Origin: Caballeronia glebae
GTDB taxonomy: Bacteria > Pseudomonadota > Gammaproteobacteria > Burkholderiales > Burkholderiaceae
Length of the DNA stretch: 64,000 nucleotides
Reading direction: 5' to 3'
Assembly (NCBI RefSeq): GCF_001545035.1
Contig: NZ_FCOJ02000021.1
Span: forward strand, 1 to 64,000
Below, piece after piece: positions 18,092-27,878 of this stretch. The position numbers were made by a program, and so were the translations under genes. The stretch's first letter is position 1. Each line of letters begins with the position of its first letter. Under the pieces are notes generated by a model. It was not told the DNA's origin. It worked only from the letters and a program-made list of their open reading frames with translations, and searched no databases.

Positions 18092-20203
18092 ATGGTGGCC
18101 AGTCACGACAAAGCACGAGTTGGTGTTGACATCGGTGGGACCTTCACCGATGTCGCGCTTGAACTCGGTGGGAACCTCTTTTCCACCAAGGTGCTGACGG
18201 ATTACGAGGCGCCCGAGCGCGCCATCATCAAAGGCATCAGCATCGTTGCAGAGAAGGCTGGTATTGAGCTCAAGGACATCGGGGTCATCATCCACGGCAC
18301 CACGCTCGCGACGAACGCGCTCATCGAGCGACGCGGCGCCAGGACTGCGTTCATCACCACCGAGGGTTTTCGAGACACCATCGAGATGCGGACCGAGAAC
18401 CGGTTCGAGCAGTACGACCTGAACATCAAGTTGCCGCCGCCGCTCATCGAGCGTGCTAACCGTTTCACTCTCAGCGAGCGCATCGACGCACAAGGCGGGG
18501 TGTTGCTCGCACCGACCGAAGCCCAAATTCAGGTTCTCGCCCAGCGTATCGAGGAAGGCGGTTACGAGAGTGTCGCCATCGGTTTCATCCACGCCTATGT
18601 CAATGGCGCGCATGAACGCCTGATGCGCGATGCCATCCTCAAGCGAGTGCCCCGCGTCTCGGTGTCCATTTCGAGCGAAGTATCGCCGCAAATCCGTGAG
18701 TTCGAGCGGTTCAATACGGTGTGCGCAAATGCGTACGTTCGACCCATCATGAAATCGTATCTCGACCGCCTGTTGGGCAAGGTTCGGGAAGCCGGTGCTG
18801 TTTGCCCGATTTTCATCATCCATTCTGGCGGCGGCATCGTCTCCGTCGAGAGCGCGTCTGAATTTCCGGTGCGCCTGGTTGAATCCGGTCCGGCGGGCGG
18901 CGCAATCTTCGCCGCGCATATCGCAGCCCGTTATGACCTCAACACGGTGCTCTCCTTCGACATGGGCGGCACCACCGCCAAAATCTGTCTCATCGACGAC
19001 CTCACGCCTAAGACCGCAAACACGTTTGAAGTCGCTCGCACCTATCGCTTCAAGAAGGGCAGCGGCATGCCCATTTCCATTCCGGTCGTTGAAATGGTCG
19101 AAATCGGCGCCGGCGGCGGCTCTATCGCATCGCTCGATGTGATGCGCCAGATTCGCGTTGGCCCGCACAGCGCGGCGTCGGAGCCGGGTCCGGCCTGTTA
19201 TCAACGCGGCGGTACGCAGCCGACCGTCACAGACGCAGATTTGCTCCTGGGTCGCCTGGACCCAGCCAACTTCGCGGGCGGCTCTATTCCGCTGTCGACG
19301 GATAACGCGGCGAGCGCAATGGTCTCGGACGTGGGCGGCCCCATCAGCCTCAGCGCGGAAGAGACCGCCTATGGCGTCGCGGAAGTCGTTGATGAGAACA
19401 TGAGCAATGCAGCCCGAGTCCATGCGGTGGAAAGCGGCAAGGACATCGGCGACTACACGATGATTACTTTTGGCGGAGCGGGCCCGCTCCACGCCGCGCG
19501 CCTTTGCGAAAAGAGTGGCATCAAAAAGTTCATCGTGCCGCCCGGCGCCGGCGTTGGCTCGGCTATCGGCTTTCTGCGCGCACCTTTCGGGTACGAGAGT
19601 GTTCGAAGCGTAAGCATGCGCTTCGCCAAGTTTGACGCCGAAGCCCTCAACGAAATCGTCGAACAACTCACCGAGGAGAGCGTTCACTTTGCTCGACAAG
19701 GTTCAGGCGAGGCGGAGCCGACGGTCGAAATCAAGGCTTTCATGCGCTACGTCGGACAGGGCTGGGAAATCCCAGTGGCGCTGCCGCATCGGCGCTTCAC
19801 GGCCGAGGACCGCAATAACTTCGCCGAGTCGTTCACCAAGGCGTACACGCAGTTCTTCGGCCGCCCTATCGACGGGCTGGACATCGAAATTGTCAGTTGG
19901 GCAGTCAAGGCAAGCTCGCCCCTGCCCCCGGTCGAACGCCTTCGGATGGTCACCTCGCGCGATGCAGCAAAGGTCGGTACGACGCGCAAGATTTTCGACG
20001 CGGCGTTGAGCAAGTTCGTCGAGGCCGCCATCGTTGAGCGTAGCGCTTTGAAAGTGGGCGAGACCGTGAACGGCCCCGCCATCATTGTCGAGCCAGAGAC
20101 GTCTACTCTCGTCACGTCGTCGTTCAACGCGACGGTTCAGCCCGACGGATGCCTTCTCGCGGTATCGAAGGCACTGCACGCTGCCACTGCAAATCAGGAG
20201 TAA
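18092..20203 (+). CDS. hyuA: Hydantoinase/oxoprolinase family protein, A subunit (HyuA-like)
   Basis: A 703-residue ATP-dependent amidohydrolase-type subunit. The actin-like phosphate loop GVDIGGTFTDVA lies at residues 11-22, the second phosphate motif is SFDMGGTTAKICLI, and GAGGGSIA follows the hydantoinase A signature. The family includes N-methylhydantoinase, 5-oxoprolinase, caprolactamase and acetone/acetophenone carboxylase subunits. The ATG at 18092 follows AAGGAGAGTC, so it is preferred over the ATG at 18068. It opens a run with the B subunit and several oxidoreductases. A cyclic amide or hydantoin is the probable substrate, not proven. Confidence 0.92.
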   Translation: MVASHDKARVGVDIGGTFTDVALELGGNLFSTKVLTDYEAPERAIIKGISIVAEKAGIELKDIGVIIHGTTLATNALIERRGARTAFITTEGFRDTIEMRTENRFEQYDLNIKLPPPLIERANRFTLSERIDAQGGVLLAPTEAQIQVLAQRIEEGGYESVAIGFIHAYVNGAHERLMRDAILKRVPRVSVSISSEVSPQIREFERFNTVCANAYVRPIMKSYLDRLLGKVREAGAVCPIFIIHSGGGIVSVESASEFPVRLVESGPAGGAIFAAHIAARYDLNTVLSFDMGGTTAKICLIDDLTPKTANTFEVARTYRFKKGSGMPISIPVVEMVEIGAGGGSIASLDVMRQIRVGPHSAASEPGPACYQRGGTQPTVTDADLLLGRLDPANFAGGSIPLSTDNAASAMVSDVGGPISLSAEETAYGVAEVVDENMSNAARVHAVESGKDIGDYTMITFGGAGPLHAARLCEKSGIKKFIVPPGAGVGSAIGFLRAPFGYESVRSVSMRFAKFDAEALNEIVEQLTEESVHFARQGSGEAEPTVEIKAFMRYVGQGWEIPVALPHRRFTAEDRNNFAESFTKAYTQFFGRPIDGLDIEIVSWAVKASSPLPPVERLRMVTSRDAAKVGTTRKIFDAALSKFVEAAIVERSALKVGETVNGPAIIVEPETSTLVTSSFNATVQPDGCLLAVSKALHAATANQE

Positions 20204-20207
20204 CACA

Positions 20208-21890
20208 ATGTCACTCAGCAACCTTGACACTATCCACATGCAGGTCATGTGGAATCGTCTAATTTCCGTCGTCGAAGAACAGGCGATGGCCCTGATTCGT
20301 ACCGCATTCAGCACCAGCGTGCGTGAAGCAGGTGACCTGTCCGCAGGTATCTTCGACAAACAAGGCCGCATGCTGGCACAGGCTGTCACGGGCACGCCCG
20401 GTCACGTGAACACGATGGCTGAGGCCGTCGAGCACTTCATGAATGACATCGGCATCGAGCGCATGTACGAGGGCGATGTCTATCTGACGAACGACCCCTG
20501 GAAGGGTACCGGCCACCTTCACGACTTTACAGTCGTTTCCCCGTCGTTTCACAACGGCGAACTGATTGGCTACTTCGCCAGCACCGCCCACGTGGTCGAC
20601 ATCGGCGGCCGTGGCTTTGGCCCGGACTCGCGCGAAGTGTACGAAGAAGGCCTCTTCGTGCCGATTATGAAGTTGATTGAGCGAGGCGAGATCAATCGTG
20701 ACCTGGTTAACATCCTTCGTCACAACGTTCGCGAAGCCGACAAGGTCGTAGGCGACCTCTACGCCTTGGCCTCCTGCAATGAGACCGGACACAAGCGTCT
20801 CATCGAGATGCTCAAAGAGTTCGACCTGAAGGACGTTGAAGGCATCGGCGAATTCATTCTCGCGCGCAGTCGTGAAGCCACGCTAGAGCGCATCGCAGCA
20901 CTGCCGAAGCAAACGCAGACGAACGATATGACGCTCGATGGATACGACACGCCCGTCAAGCTCAACGTTACGCTGACCGTCGCCGACGACCACCTCCTCG
21001 CGGACTTCGCCGGGTCCTCGCCGGCGAGCCCTTTTGGCATCAACGTTCCGCTTCTCTACGCGAAGGCGTATGCCTGTTACGGCCTGAAGTGCATCATCGC
21101 GCCGGAAGTTCCGAACAACGCGGCTTCGCTGGAACCCTTCCGAGTGCAGGCTCCCAAAGGTTGCATCTTGAACGCACAGCATCCGAGTCCGGTGGCAGTT
21201 CGTCACGTGCTTGGACACTTCGTCCCTGACCTGGTGTTGGGCGCTCTGCACAAAATCGTTCCTAACCGCGCGCCTGCCGAAGGCTCTGGCGCGCTGTGGA
21301 ACCTCCATGTCAGCGCGCGCCCGGTTCGCGAAGACTCGGGTCTGAAGGGTAGTGAAATTCTGATGTTCAACAGCGGCGGTACTGGCGCGCGTCCGGAACT
21401 CGACGGTCTGTCCGCAACTGCATTCCCGAGCGGTGTGCATGCGATGTCGGTCGAGGCGACCGAACAGGTCGGTCCCATCGTCGTATGGCGAAAGGAGATG
21501 CGTTCGGGTTCGGGCGGCGCTGGCGAGCATCGTGGCGGACTCGGTCAAATCGTCGAAATCGGACCGCGCGAAGGCTATCACTTCCGGTTCAATGCAATGT
21601 TTGACCGCATCGACCATCCGGCTCGCGGACAGTCGGGTGGTCAATCGGGCGAAGCCGGAGCAGTCACGCTTTCCGACGGCACCAAGATGCGAGGCAAAGG
21701 TACGCAGGCGGTCGGCGAGCATGAGCGCGTGACGCTCTCTCTGCCTGGTGGTGGCGGAGTCGGTTCGCCCCAACAACGCTCCAAAGAAGCTTTGCTCCGC
21801 GACGTCCGCAACGAGTACATCTCCGAGGCGCAGTTACGCCAAGACTACGGTCTGTCGCTGGACGAGCTCAACGCAGCCGCAGGCAAGTAA
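20208..21890 (+). CDS. hyuB: Hydantoinase/oxoprolinase family protein, B subunit (HyuB-like)
   Basis: This 560-residue partner of the A subunit carries the typical REAGDLSAGIFD near the N-terminus, NDPWKGTGHLHDF around residue 100, and a glycine-rich end (LPGGGGVGSPQQR). It starts 4 bases after the hyuA stop behind CAGGAG, so the two are co-translated. The HyuA/HyuB pair couples ATP hydrolysis to ring opening or carboxylation. No C subunit of acetone-carboxylase type is present, which argues for a hydrolase. Confidence 0.92.
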   Translation: MSLSNLDTIHMQVMWNRLISVVEEQAMALIRTAFSTSVREAGDLSAGIFDKQGRMLAQAVTGTPGHVNTMAEAVEHFMNDIGIERMYEGDVYLTNDPWKGTGHLHDFTVVSPSFHNGELIGYFASTAHVVDIGGRGFGPDSREVYEEGLFVPIMKLIERGEINRDLVNILRHNVREADKVVGDLYALASCNETGHKRLIEMLKEFDLKDVEGIGEFILARSREATLERIAALPKQTQTNDMTLDGYDTPVKLNVTLTVADDHLLADFAGSSPASPFGINVPLLYAKAYACYGLKCIIAPEVPNNAASLEPFRVQAPKGCILNAQHPSPVAVRHVLGHFVPDLVLGALHKIVPNRAPAEGSGALWNLHVSARPVREDSGLKGSEILMFNSGGTGARPELDGLSATAFPSGVHAMSVEATEQVGPIVVWRKEMRSGSGGAGEHRGGLGQIVEIGPREGYHFRFNAMFDRIDHPARGQSGGQSGEAGAVTLSDGTKMRGKGTQAVGEHERVTLSLPGGGGVGSPQQRSKEALLRDVRNEYISEAQLRQDYGLSLDELNAAAGK

Positions 21891-21900
21891 GGAGAAGCAG

Positions 21901-22731
21901 ATGACAGCAATCAGCAAGCCTCCGTTCGAAAACATCCTGATCACCGGCGCCGCCGGCGCGCTGGGTTCGGTGCTGCGCGCAGCACTGCGCCCCTACGCCA
22001 AGAAGCTGACCCTGAGCGACCGCGCGCCGTTGGGCGCGCAACGCGAGAACGAAGTTCTTCATGAATGCGACCTCGCAAATCGGGATGCGGTCTTCAACAT
22101 GATGAAGGGCGTGGACATGGTGATTCATCTCGGCGGCGCTCCTCGGGAGAACACCTTCCAGGTCATCCTCGATTCGAACATCGTCGGCAGCTACAACGTA
22201 TATGAAGCGGCCCGGCAGTTCGGCGTGAAGCGCGTCATCTACGCGAGCTCGGTTCACGCCATTGGTTTCTATGAGTCGGCGCAGACCATCGACGCGAACG
22301 TGCCCCAGCGTCCGGACAGTCTTTACGGTGTCAGCAAGACGTTTGTCGAGAACCTGTCGCGCTATTACTACGACAAGTTTGGCCTTGAGTCGGTGTGCGT
22401 GCGTATCGGCTCCTGCTTCCCGAAACCCGTCGACCGCCGAATGTTGGCTACCTGGCTGTCCTACGACGATTTCGCACGTCTTTGCGTTCGCGCGCTGATG
22501 ACGCCAAGCGTTGGTCACATGATTGTCTACGGCAACTCGAACAATAGCGTCAACTTCTGGGACAACACCGAGGCAGCCTATCTCGGATACCGTCCGCAGG
22601 ATTCGGCTGATAAGTTTGCCGCGGAAGTCTACGCGAATACCCCCTTGCCGGACCCGAAGCACCCTGCCGTCAAGTACCAGGGCGGCTCCTTCGCGGCGGA
22701 TGGGCACTTTGAAGACCCGAAAGCCAGCTAG
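21901..22731 (+). CDS. NAD-dependent epimerase/dehydratase, uronate dehydrogenase-like
   Basis: A 276-residue extended SDR. The nucleotide loop ITGAAGALGSVLR is at the N-terminus, the catalytic YGVSK lies near residue 142, and VHAIGFY resembles the uronate dehydrogenase pattern. Those enzymes oxidise aldoses or uronates at C1 to lactones; here a different cyclic alcohol or hemiacetal is possible. The ATG follows AAGGAGAAGCAG and lies 10 bases after hyuB, so it belongs to the hyu operon. An in-frame extension to 21748 merely overlaps hyuB. Confidence 0.82.
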   Translation: MTAISKPPFENILITGAAGALGSVLRAALRPYAKKLTLSDRAPLGAQRENEVLHECDLANRDAVFNMMKGVDMVIHLGGAPRENTFQVILDSNIVGSYNVYEAARQFGVKRVIYASSVHAIGFYESAQTIDANVPQRPDSLYGVSKTFVENLSRYYYDKFGLESVCVRIGSCFPKPVDRRMLATWLSYDDFARLCVRALMTPSVGHMIVYGNSNNSVNFWDNTEAAYLGYRPQDSADKFAAEVYANTPLPDPKHPAVKYQGGSFAADGHFEDPKAS

Positions 22732-22770
22732 GCGCCTCGGTCCTGAACGTCTCCTACGGATTGCATCCAG

Positions 22771-23967
22771 ATGGCACAGCAAGCACAAAAGTCCCACTAT
22801 GACGTCGTCATAGTGGGCGGCGCAGTAGTTGGAAGCGCGACCGCATATTTCCTCGCGACGAACACGGATTTTACGGGTTCGGTTCTCGTCGTGGAGCGTG
22901 ACTGGTCTTACGCCCAGTCGGCTACCGCCCTCTCGAGCGCCTCGATTCGGCATCAGTTTTCGAACCCGCTGAATATCAAGATTTCCCAGTTCGGCACCGA
23001 GTTCATCCGCAACTTCCATGAACTCGTGTCGGTCGACGGCGATGCACCTGAACTCGGCTTCAAGGAGAACGGGTACCTGTACCTGGGCGATGCGACGGGT
23101 GCGCCGATGTTTGAGCGCAACTACGAGACCCAACGCGAGAACGGCGCCGACGTCGTGCTGCTCGACCCGGAGAAGCTCGTATCCCGCTTCCCTTGGCTCA
23201 ACACTGAAGGCTTGGTGAACGGTGTCTACGGTCAAACTGGCGAAGGCTGGTTCGACAGCTACGGCCTGCTTCAAGGTATGCGCAAGAAAGCGCGTTCGTT
23301 GGGTGTCGAGTATATCGAGAACGAGGTCGTCGATATTCGCCGTGAAGGCTCGAAGATTACCGGCGTTGTTTTGAAGAGCGGCGAAGAGATTGGCTGCGGC
23401 TTTCTAATCAATGCAGCGGGTACGCGTGGTCCGGCCATGGCCCGCAAGGCCGGTCTCGAAATCCCAGTCGAGCCGAGAAAGCGATGTCTGTTTGTGTTCG
23501 ACTGTCGCACGCCGCTCGAAGGCATTGTGCCGCTCACCATTGACACCACGGGCATCTTCTTCCGTCCGGAGGGCAAGTACTACCTGACTGGTTGCTACCC
23601 GGAACCGGACCCGCTCGCCGATGTGGATGATTTTGACGTCATCCATTCCGAGTTCGAGGAAGTGATTTGGCCCGCGCTTGCTGAGCGCGTACCTGCTTTC
23701 GAGGCGATTAAAGTCGTCAGCTCATGGGCAGGCCACTACGACTTCTGCATGCTGGACCACAACGCGGTAGTCGGCCCACATGCCGAAGTGACGAACTTTA
23801 TGTTTGCTAATGGGTTCAGCGGTCATGGTCTGCAACAGTCCCCTGCCGTGGGCCGAGGACTGAGCGAACTGATTACCTACGGTCAATATCGGTCTCTTGA
23901 CCTCGCGCCACTCGGCTATCAGCGAGTGGTCGAAAACAAGCCCTTCCTCGAGGAAGGGGTCATCTAA
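22771..23967 (+). CDS. FAD-dependent oxidoreductase, DAO family (sarcosine oxidase/glycine oxidase-like)
   Basis: The 398-residue protein has the FAD dinucleotide motif VVIVGGAVVGSATAYFLA at residues 12-29 and the C-terminal FANGFSGHGLQQSPAVG of D-amino-acid and N-methyl-amino-acid oxidases. Such enzymes oxidise a secondary or primary amine to an imine. Downstream of a hydantoinase-type ring opener, an N-methyl or cyclic amino acid is a sensible substrate (inference). The first codons contain a 25-base near-perfect palindrome at 22793-22817. No clear Shine-Dalgarno precedes the ATG. Confidence 0.88.
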   Translation: MAQQAQKSHYDVVIVGGAVVGSATAYFLATNTDFTGSVLVVERDWSYAQSATALSSASIRHQFSNPLNIKISQFGTEFIRNFHELVSVDGDAPELGFKENGYLYLGDATGAPMFERNYETQRENGADVVLLDPEKLVSRFPWLNTEGLVNGVYGQTGEGWFDSYGLLQGMRKKARSLGVEYIENEVVDIRREGSKITGVVLKSGEEIGCGFLINAAGTRGPAMARKAGLEIPVEPRKRCLFVFDCRTPLEGIVPLTIDTTGIFFRPEGKYYLTGCYPEPDPLADVDDFDVIHSEFEEVIWPALAERVPAFEAIKVVSSWAGHYDFCMLDHNAVVGPHAEVTNFMFANGFSGHGLQQSPAVGRGLSELITYGQYRSLDLAPLGYQRVVENKPFLEEGVI

Positions 23968-24000
23968 CCCGTCGACGCATCACCACCCTCCCCCCAAGCA

Positions 24001-24744
24001 ATGAAATCCACTCAGTATCGAAATGCGTTGGTAACCGGTGCGTCTAGTGGGATTGGACGTGCCATTGCGAAGCGGCTCGTCGAGGACGGCCTGCATGTCT
24101 ACGCCGTAGGGCGTGACGCGGCTGCGCTCGACGAACTCGCAGCGGGTGGGGGCGTCACGCCCATCACGCTCGACCTGCGTGACCCCACTCCGTTAAACGG
24201 AGTTTTTGCGGGTACGGAGGTCGACGTCGTTGTGAACAACGCCGGGCTCTTGCCTGCGCTCAAGAAGTTCGATGCGTGTTCCACTGCCGACATCGACAGC
24301 ATGATTGACATCAATCTTGGTGCGCCATTGCGTCTGGCCCATATGGCACTCGAAGGAATGATGCAGCGCAAGCGTGGGCATCTCTTTTTCGTAGGCTCGA
24401 GTGCAGGTCGATTCCCGCATCCCAATACTGCGGTGTACGGCGCCACCAAGGCCGCAGTCAGCATGTTCTGCGACTCTCTGCGTTGTGACCTGCTGGGTAG
24501 TCGCGTGCGCGTGACTGAGATTGCTCCGGGGCGCGTTCAGACCAACCTCTACCGTACCGCACTCGGTGAACAGCTGGCCAACGAAAAACTGTATGCCGGC
24601 TATCGCTCAATTCAGCCCGAGGACATTGCGGAACTCATCTCGACAGCCCTCAGACTTCCGGACTCAGTGGATGTCTCAAGACTCGAGGTGTTTCCCACCG
24701 ACCAGGCACCGGGTGGTTCTCAGATTGTCTCCACAGAAGCATAA
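24001..24744 (+). CDS. Short-chain dehydrogenase/reductase (YdfG-like group)
   Basis: A classical 247-residue SDR: ALVTGASSGIGRAIA at the N-terminus, NNAG near residue 80, and catalytic YGATK with the preceding serine in VGSSAG. The C-terminal half resembles enzymes oxidising 3-hydroxy acids (PGRVQTNLYRT). It is fifth in the hyu operon, 33 bases after the flavoprotein gene. It presumably oxidises or reduces a hydroxylated intermediate of that pathway. Confidence 0.88.
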   Translation: MKSTQYRNALVTGASSGIGRAIAKRLVEDGLHVYAVGRDAAALDELAAGGGVTPITLDLRDPTPLNGVFAGTEVDVVVNNAGLLPALKKFDACSTADIDSMIDINLGAPLRLAHMALEGMMQRKRGHLFFVGSSAGRFPHPNTAVYGATKAAVSMFCDSLRCDLLGSRVRVTEIAPGRVQTNLYRTALGEQLANEKLYAGYRSIQPEDIAELISTALRLPDSVDVSRLEVFPTDQAPGGSQIVSTEA

Positions 24745-24766
24745 CCTCATTTAGCAGGATAATTTG

Positions 24767-25519
24767 ATGAAGAATCAAAGGGTGGTTATCGTAGGGGGTG
24801 CAACGGGGCTCGGATTGACCATTGCAAAGCTAATGCTGGCGGATGGCGCCGCGCACATCGCATTGATTGACAAGAATGCGCCGCTATTGGCTGAAACGGT
24901 TGGGATACTCAAGGCTCAAGGGCACAACGTGACGGGTGTCGAAGGCGATATCACCCGACGCGAGACGGCGCATGCGGCTTTCGAGCAAGCGCTGAGCGCC
25001 CTCGGACGCGTCGACTGCCTCATCAATAGCGCTGCCATCTATCCGCGCAAACCGATGCTCGAAATATCCGACGAGGATTGGGACATCGAGAACGCAGTCA
25101 ATATCAAAGGCACATACCATATGACTGTCGCGGCCATAAAACATATGCGCAGCCGGCCCAAGGTCGAGCAGCATGTTGCGGGACGCATCGTCAATATCAC
25201 CTCCGTAGACGCATTCAAAGCGCATCCTCAAAACGCGCACTATGCGGCAACCAAGGCAGCCGTTGTTAGTTTGACCAAGTCCTTTGCTCAGGAAGTCGCG
25301 AAAGACGGCATTCTCGTGAATTCCGTCGCTCCGGCAGGCTTTGCTACGGAGAAGGCAAAGGCGGCCGGCTTCCTTGATGAACTTGCTGCCGCGAATCCGC
25401 TTGGCCGCGCTGCAGAGCCGGAGGAAATGGCTCATTGGGTGGTCATGATGGCCAGTGCACGGAACACCTATGCAACCGGCGAAAACGTTATCGTGAGTGG
25501 GGGCTACATCTACGCCTGA
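24767..25519 (+). CDS. Short-chain dehydrogenase/reductase (FabG-like)
   Basis: A second SDR, 250 residues, with [16 protein letters not shown], then [12 protein letters not shown], catalytic serine in NITSVDA and YAATK. The end [10 protein letters not shown] is the usual oligomerisation tail. The ATG at 24767 follows AGGATAATTTG; a TTG one codon upstream is less likely. It closes the hyu operon, and the GntR regulator gene comes next on the same strand. It is only distantly similar to the preceding SDR, so the two probably act on different steps. Confidence 0.88.
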   Translation: MKNQRVVIVGGATGLGLTIAKLMLADGAAHIALIDKNAPLLAETVGILKAQGHNVTGVEGDITRRETAHAAFEQALSALGRVDCLINSAAIYPRKPMLEISDEDWDIENAVNIKGTYHMTVAAIKHMRSRPKVEQHVAGRIVNITSVDAFKAHPQNAHYAATKAAVVSLTKSFAQEVAKDGILVNSVAPAGFATEKAKAAGFLDELAAANPLGRAAEPEEMAHWVVMMASARNTYATGENVIVSGGYIYA

Positions 25520-25675
25520 TGGCGCTCGGGCGCATGCGCGCGATCGCCACGGGCGAATGCCGTCCCACCGTGATAATGTCGTAATATGTCATACGGCGCA
25601 GGTCTGACGGCCCGCGCCCTCCGCGGCACACATTCGAAGGCCGCGGCGCAAATTGTCCGGTGTGAGGCACTCGTA

Positions 25676-26431
25676 ATGACTTTCGACGCAGAAACCTTAC
25701 TTAAGAATGCGGCAAGCTCTGGGAAGCGCCGTAGTCTGACTGAGCTGGTCATCCAGGCTCTGAACGACAGAATCGACCGGGGCGACTATCCTCCCAGTTC
25801 CAAGATGCCAACCGAACCGGAACTTTGTGCGGAGTTCGGCGTGAGCCGCACTGTCATCCGAGAGGCCGTCGCATCGCTCAAGCTTGGTCGCAAACTCATC
25901 GCACGACACGGCATCGGCGTCTTTGTTGCGGACGCGCCCGGAGAATCTGGCGACTCCAGCTTCATCGACTCCACAACGCTGAACAACTCGATGCACGTAT
26001 TGGAGTTGCGCAGCGGCGTCGAAACCGAGTGCGCTGCCTATGCGGCTCAACGACGGTCCGAAGCCCATCTGCGCGCGCTGAAAGAAGTCTACTCACGTAT
26101 GGAGATTGTCGCGGTCGACGATGACGCCGAGTGTGCACGCGCCGACTTCGAGTTCCATCTGGCCGTTGCCGTATGCTCTGAGAACCCGCATTTCGCCTCG
26201 ATTCTCAGGTCCCTCGGCCAGGAAATCATCATTGACCTTCGCCTGAAGCACGGCAAGGCAAATCCAAAGGAACGCAAGACCTACATTCGACGTATTCAGC
26301 GAGAACACGGTGACATTATCGACGCCATCGAGCGCCAGGATGTGACCGGGGCTCGCCGAGCAATGAGAAAGCATCTAAACGAGAGTCTGGACCGCTACCA
26401 CAACCTCACCAGTTCCCGAGAAGCGGTCTGA
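25676..26431 (+). CDS. GntR-family regulator, FCD domain
   Basis: A 251-residue regulator with the winged helix at residues 15-75 (KMPTEPELCAEFGVSRTVIREAVASL) and a helical FCD domain after it, including the metal-binding style EFHLAVA. The ATG at 25676 has GAGG 9 bases upstream. A longer frame from 25586 would begin inside an ATATGTCA motif that also occurs upstream of hyuA and of the orphan binding protein, which favours the shorter protein. It probably controls the hyu operon, itself, and the transporter genes beyond. Confidence 0.9.
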   Translation: MTFDAETLLKNAASSGKRRSLTELVIQALNDRIDRGDYPPSSKMPTEPELCAEFGVSRTVIREAVASLKLGRKLIARHGIGVFVADAPGESGDSSFIDSTTLNNSMHVLELRSGVETECAAYAAQRRSEAHLRALKEVYSRMEIVAVDDDAECARADFEFHLAVAVCSENPHFASILRSLGQEIIIDLRLKHGKANPKERKTYIRRIQREHGDIIDAIERQDVTGARRAMRKHLNESLDRYHNLTSSREAV

Positions 26432-26471
26432 CCGACCTCGACTCCTGAGCGCAAAATTCCTTGGTACCAAC

Positions 26472-26505
26472 AAAAAGCGCAGCCAGTTTGGCTGCGCTTT
26501 TTTTC
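26472..26505. terminator. Bidirectional intrinsic terminator
   Basis: A ten-base perfect stem, AGCGCAGCCA with TGGCTGCGCT (26476-26485 and 26489-26498), has a three-base loop, A-run before it and T-run after it. It lies between the convergent GntR and MHS-transporter genes and would stop transcription from both sides. Confidence 0.9.
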
Positions 26506-26507
26506 TT

Positions 26508-27878
26508 TCAGTGGTTCGGCAGGTCTCCTCGCATTGGCTTGCCTGTCCTGTCCGTACACGAAAGCAACGCCATGACGCCAACGGCCGCTGCTGCAATTAG
26601 GTAGTAGGCCGGTATCAGGCGGCTTCCCGTTGCTTGAATCAGCCAGGAGTTAATCATTGGGGCCGTTCCCGCGAATAGAGCCACGGACACGTTGTAGCTA
26701 ATCGCCATTCCGGTGAAACGCACCCCTGTATCAAACAGTGAGGGAATCTTCGAGTAGATGCACGACAGCAGCGCGGCAAGGCAAAGATTCAAGCCAAGCA
26801 ATGCGAGCAAACGCGTGACTTCGTTCTCGACGGTCAGCATGTTGAAGCAAGGAACCGCGAGCACCATGAGGCCGACGCTGCCCAGCAACATCATCGCCTT
26901 GCGCCCAATTCGGTCTGCGACCCAGCCCAGAACCGGAATGGTGACAATGAGAAAGCCTTGCGAAATCAGTGCAATCGTGAACCCTGTCGACGCCGTAAGC
27001 TTTAACGTGCTGACCAAGTAGGTCGGGATGTACGTCACCACGATGAACAACGTGACGTTCGTCACGATGATGATGCCGCTCGATTGCAGAAGCGCCGTTG
27101 AATGCGTCGAGAAAAGCTCGCGAAAGCCGCCTTTTCCATGTGCCGCCTTGAAAGCAGGAGTTTCGTCAAGACGATATCGAATGTAGAGCCCAATGGCACC
27201 CAATGGCAACGCGAGCAGGAACGGCAGGCGCCACGCCCATGCGTCAATCTGATCGGAACTGAACACGTATGCGAGTATCGCAGCCACCAAGGCTCCGAAG
27301 CAGAAGCCACTCATGCATCCGACTTCAATCCAGCTCGTCATGAGCGTGCGGTTCTTGTCGGCGCAATACTCAGCCACAAAGATAGCTGCCCCGCTCGCCT
27401 CGCCTCCGGCGGATGCCCCTTGAAGCAGCCTCAAGAGCAGCAACAGGATTGGTGACGCTATCCCAATCGTTCGGTAGTCGGGAACAAGCCCTATGCAAAA
27501 CGTGGCGAACGCCATCAGGATGATGGTTGCGGTGAGAACGCTCTTTCGCCCGTACTTGTCGCCGATGGGCCCAAATATCACCCCGCCGAACGGCCGCGCG
27601 AAGAATGCAATAGCAAACGCGGCCAGGGACGCGATGAGTTGCGTGCCAGGCTCACTCGTGGGGAAGAAGACTCGCCCCATGACGGTCGCTAGATACCCAT
27701 AAACCGAGAATTCGAACCACTCTACGAAGCTTCCTACGACGGATGCCAATACGACCCGGCGAAGTTCATCTTTTCCAACGATTCGTCGGGTACTCGAGAT
27801 GCTCGGAGCATGCACGGCCTCGTCGACCGAGCGAGAGTGATTGGGGACGATGCCGCCGACGCTTGTGGGAGTTTCCAT
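26508..27878 (-). CDS. MFS transporter, metabolite:H+ symporter (MHS, ProP/KgtP-like)
   Basis: About 456 residues with 12 predicted helices. SFVEWFEFSVYGYLATVMGRVFF and GDKYGRKSVL are the family's first-helix and loop signatures, and LLRLLQGASAGGEASGAA is the helix 4-5 motif. MHS members import organic acids, betaines and amino acids. The start is uncertain: the ATG at 27878 (METPTSVGG) fits the family length but lacks a clear ribosome site, and the open frame runs to 28025. It is downstream of the orphan binding-protein gene and probably serves the hyu pathway. Confidence 0.87.
   Translation of the reverse strand: METPTSVGGIVPNHSRSVDEAVHAPSISSTRRIVGKDELRRVVLASVVGSFVEWFEFSVYGYLATVMGRVFFPTSEPGTQLIASLAAFAIAFFARPFGGVIFGPIGDKYGRKSVLTATIILMAFATFCIGLVPDYRTIGIASPILLLLLRLLQGASAGGEASGAAIFVAEYCADKNRTLMTSWIEVGCMSGFCFGALVAAILAYVFSSDQIDAWAWRLPFLLALPLGAIGLYIRYRLDETPAFKAAHGKGGFRELFSTHSTALLQSSGIIIVTNVTLFIVVTYIPTYLVSTLKLTASTGFTIALISQGFLIVTIPVLGWVADRIGRKAMMLLGSVGLMVLAVPCFNMLTVENEVTRLLALLGLNLCLAALLSCIYSKIPSLFDTGVRFTGMAISYNVSVALFAGTAPMINSWLIQATGSRLIPAYYLIAAAAVGVMALLSCTDRTGKPMRGDLPNH

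Noticed and set aside
18071..19699. 542-codon open frame on the minus strand
   Set aside because: It is the antisense shadow of hyuA: rich in Arg, His and Asp with no family pattern or ribosome site.
21868..23274. 468-codon open frame on the minus strand
   Set aside because: It is antisense to the uronate-dehydrogenase-like and flavoprotein genes, both of which have clear family motifs.
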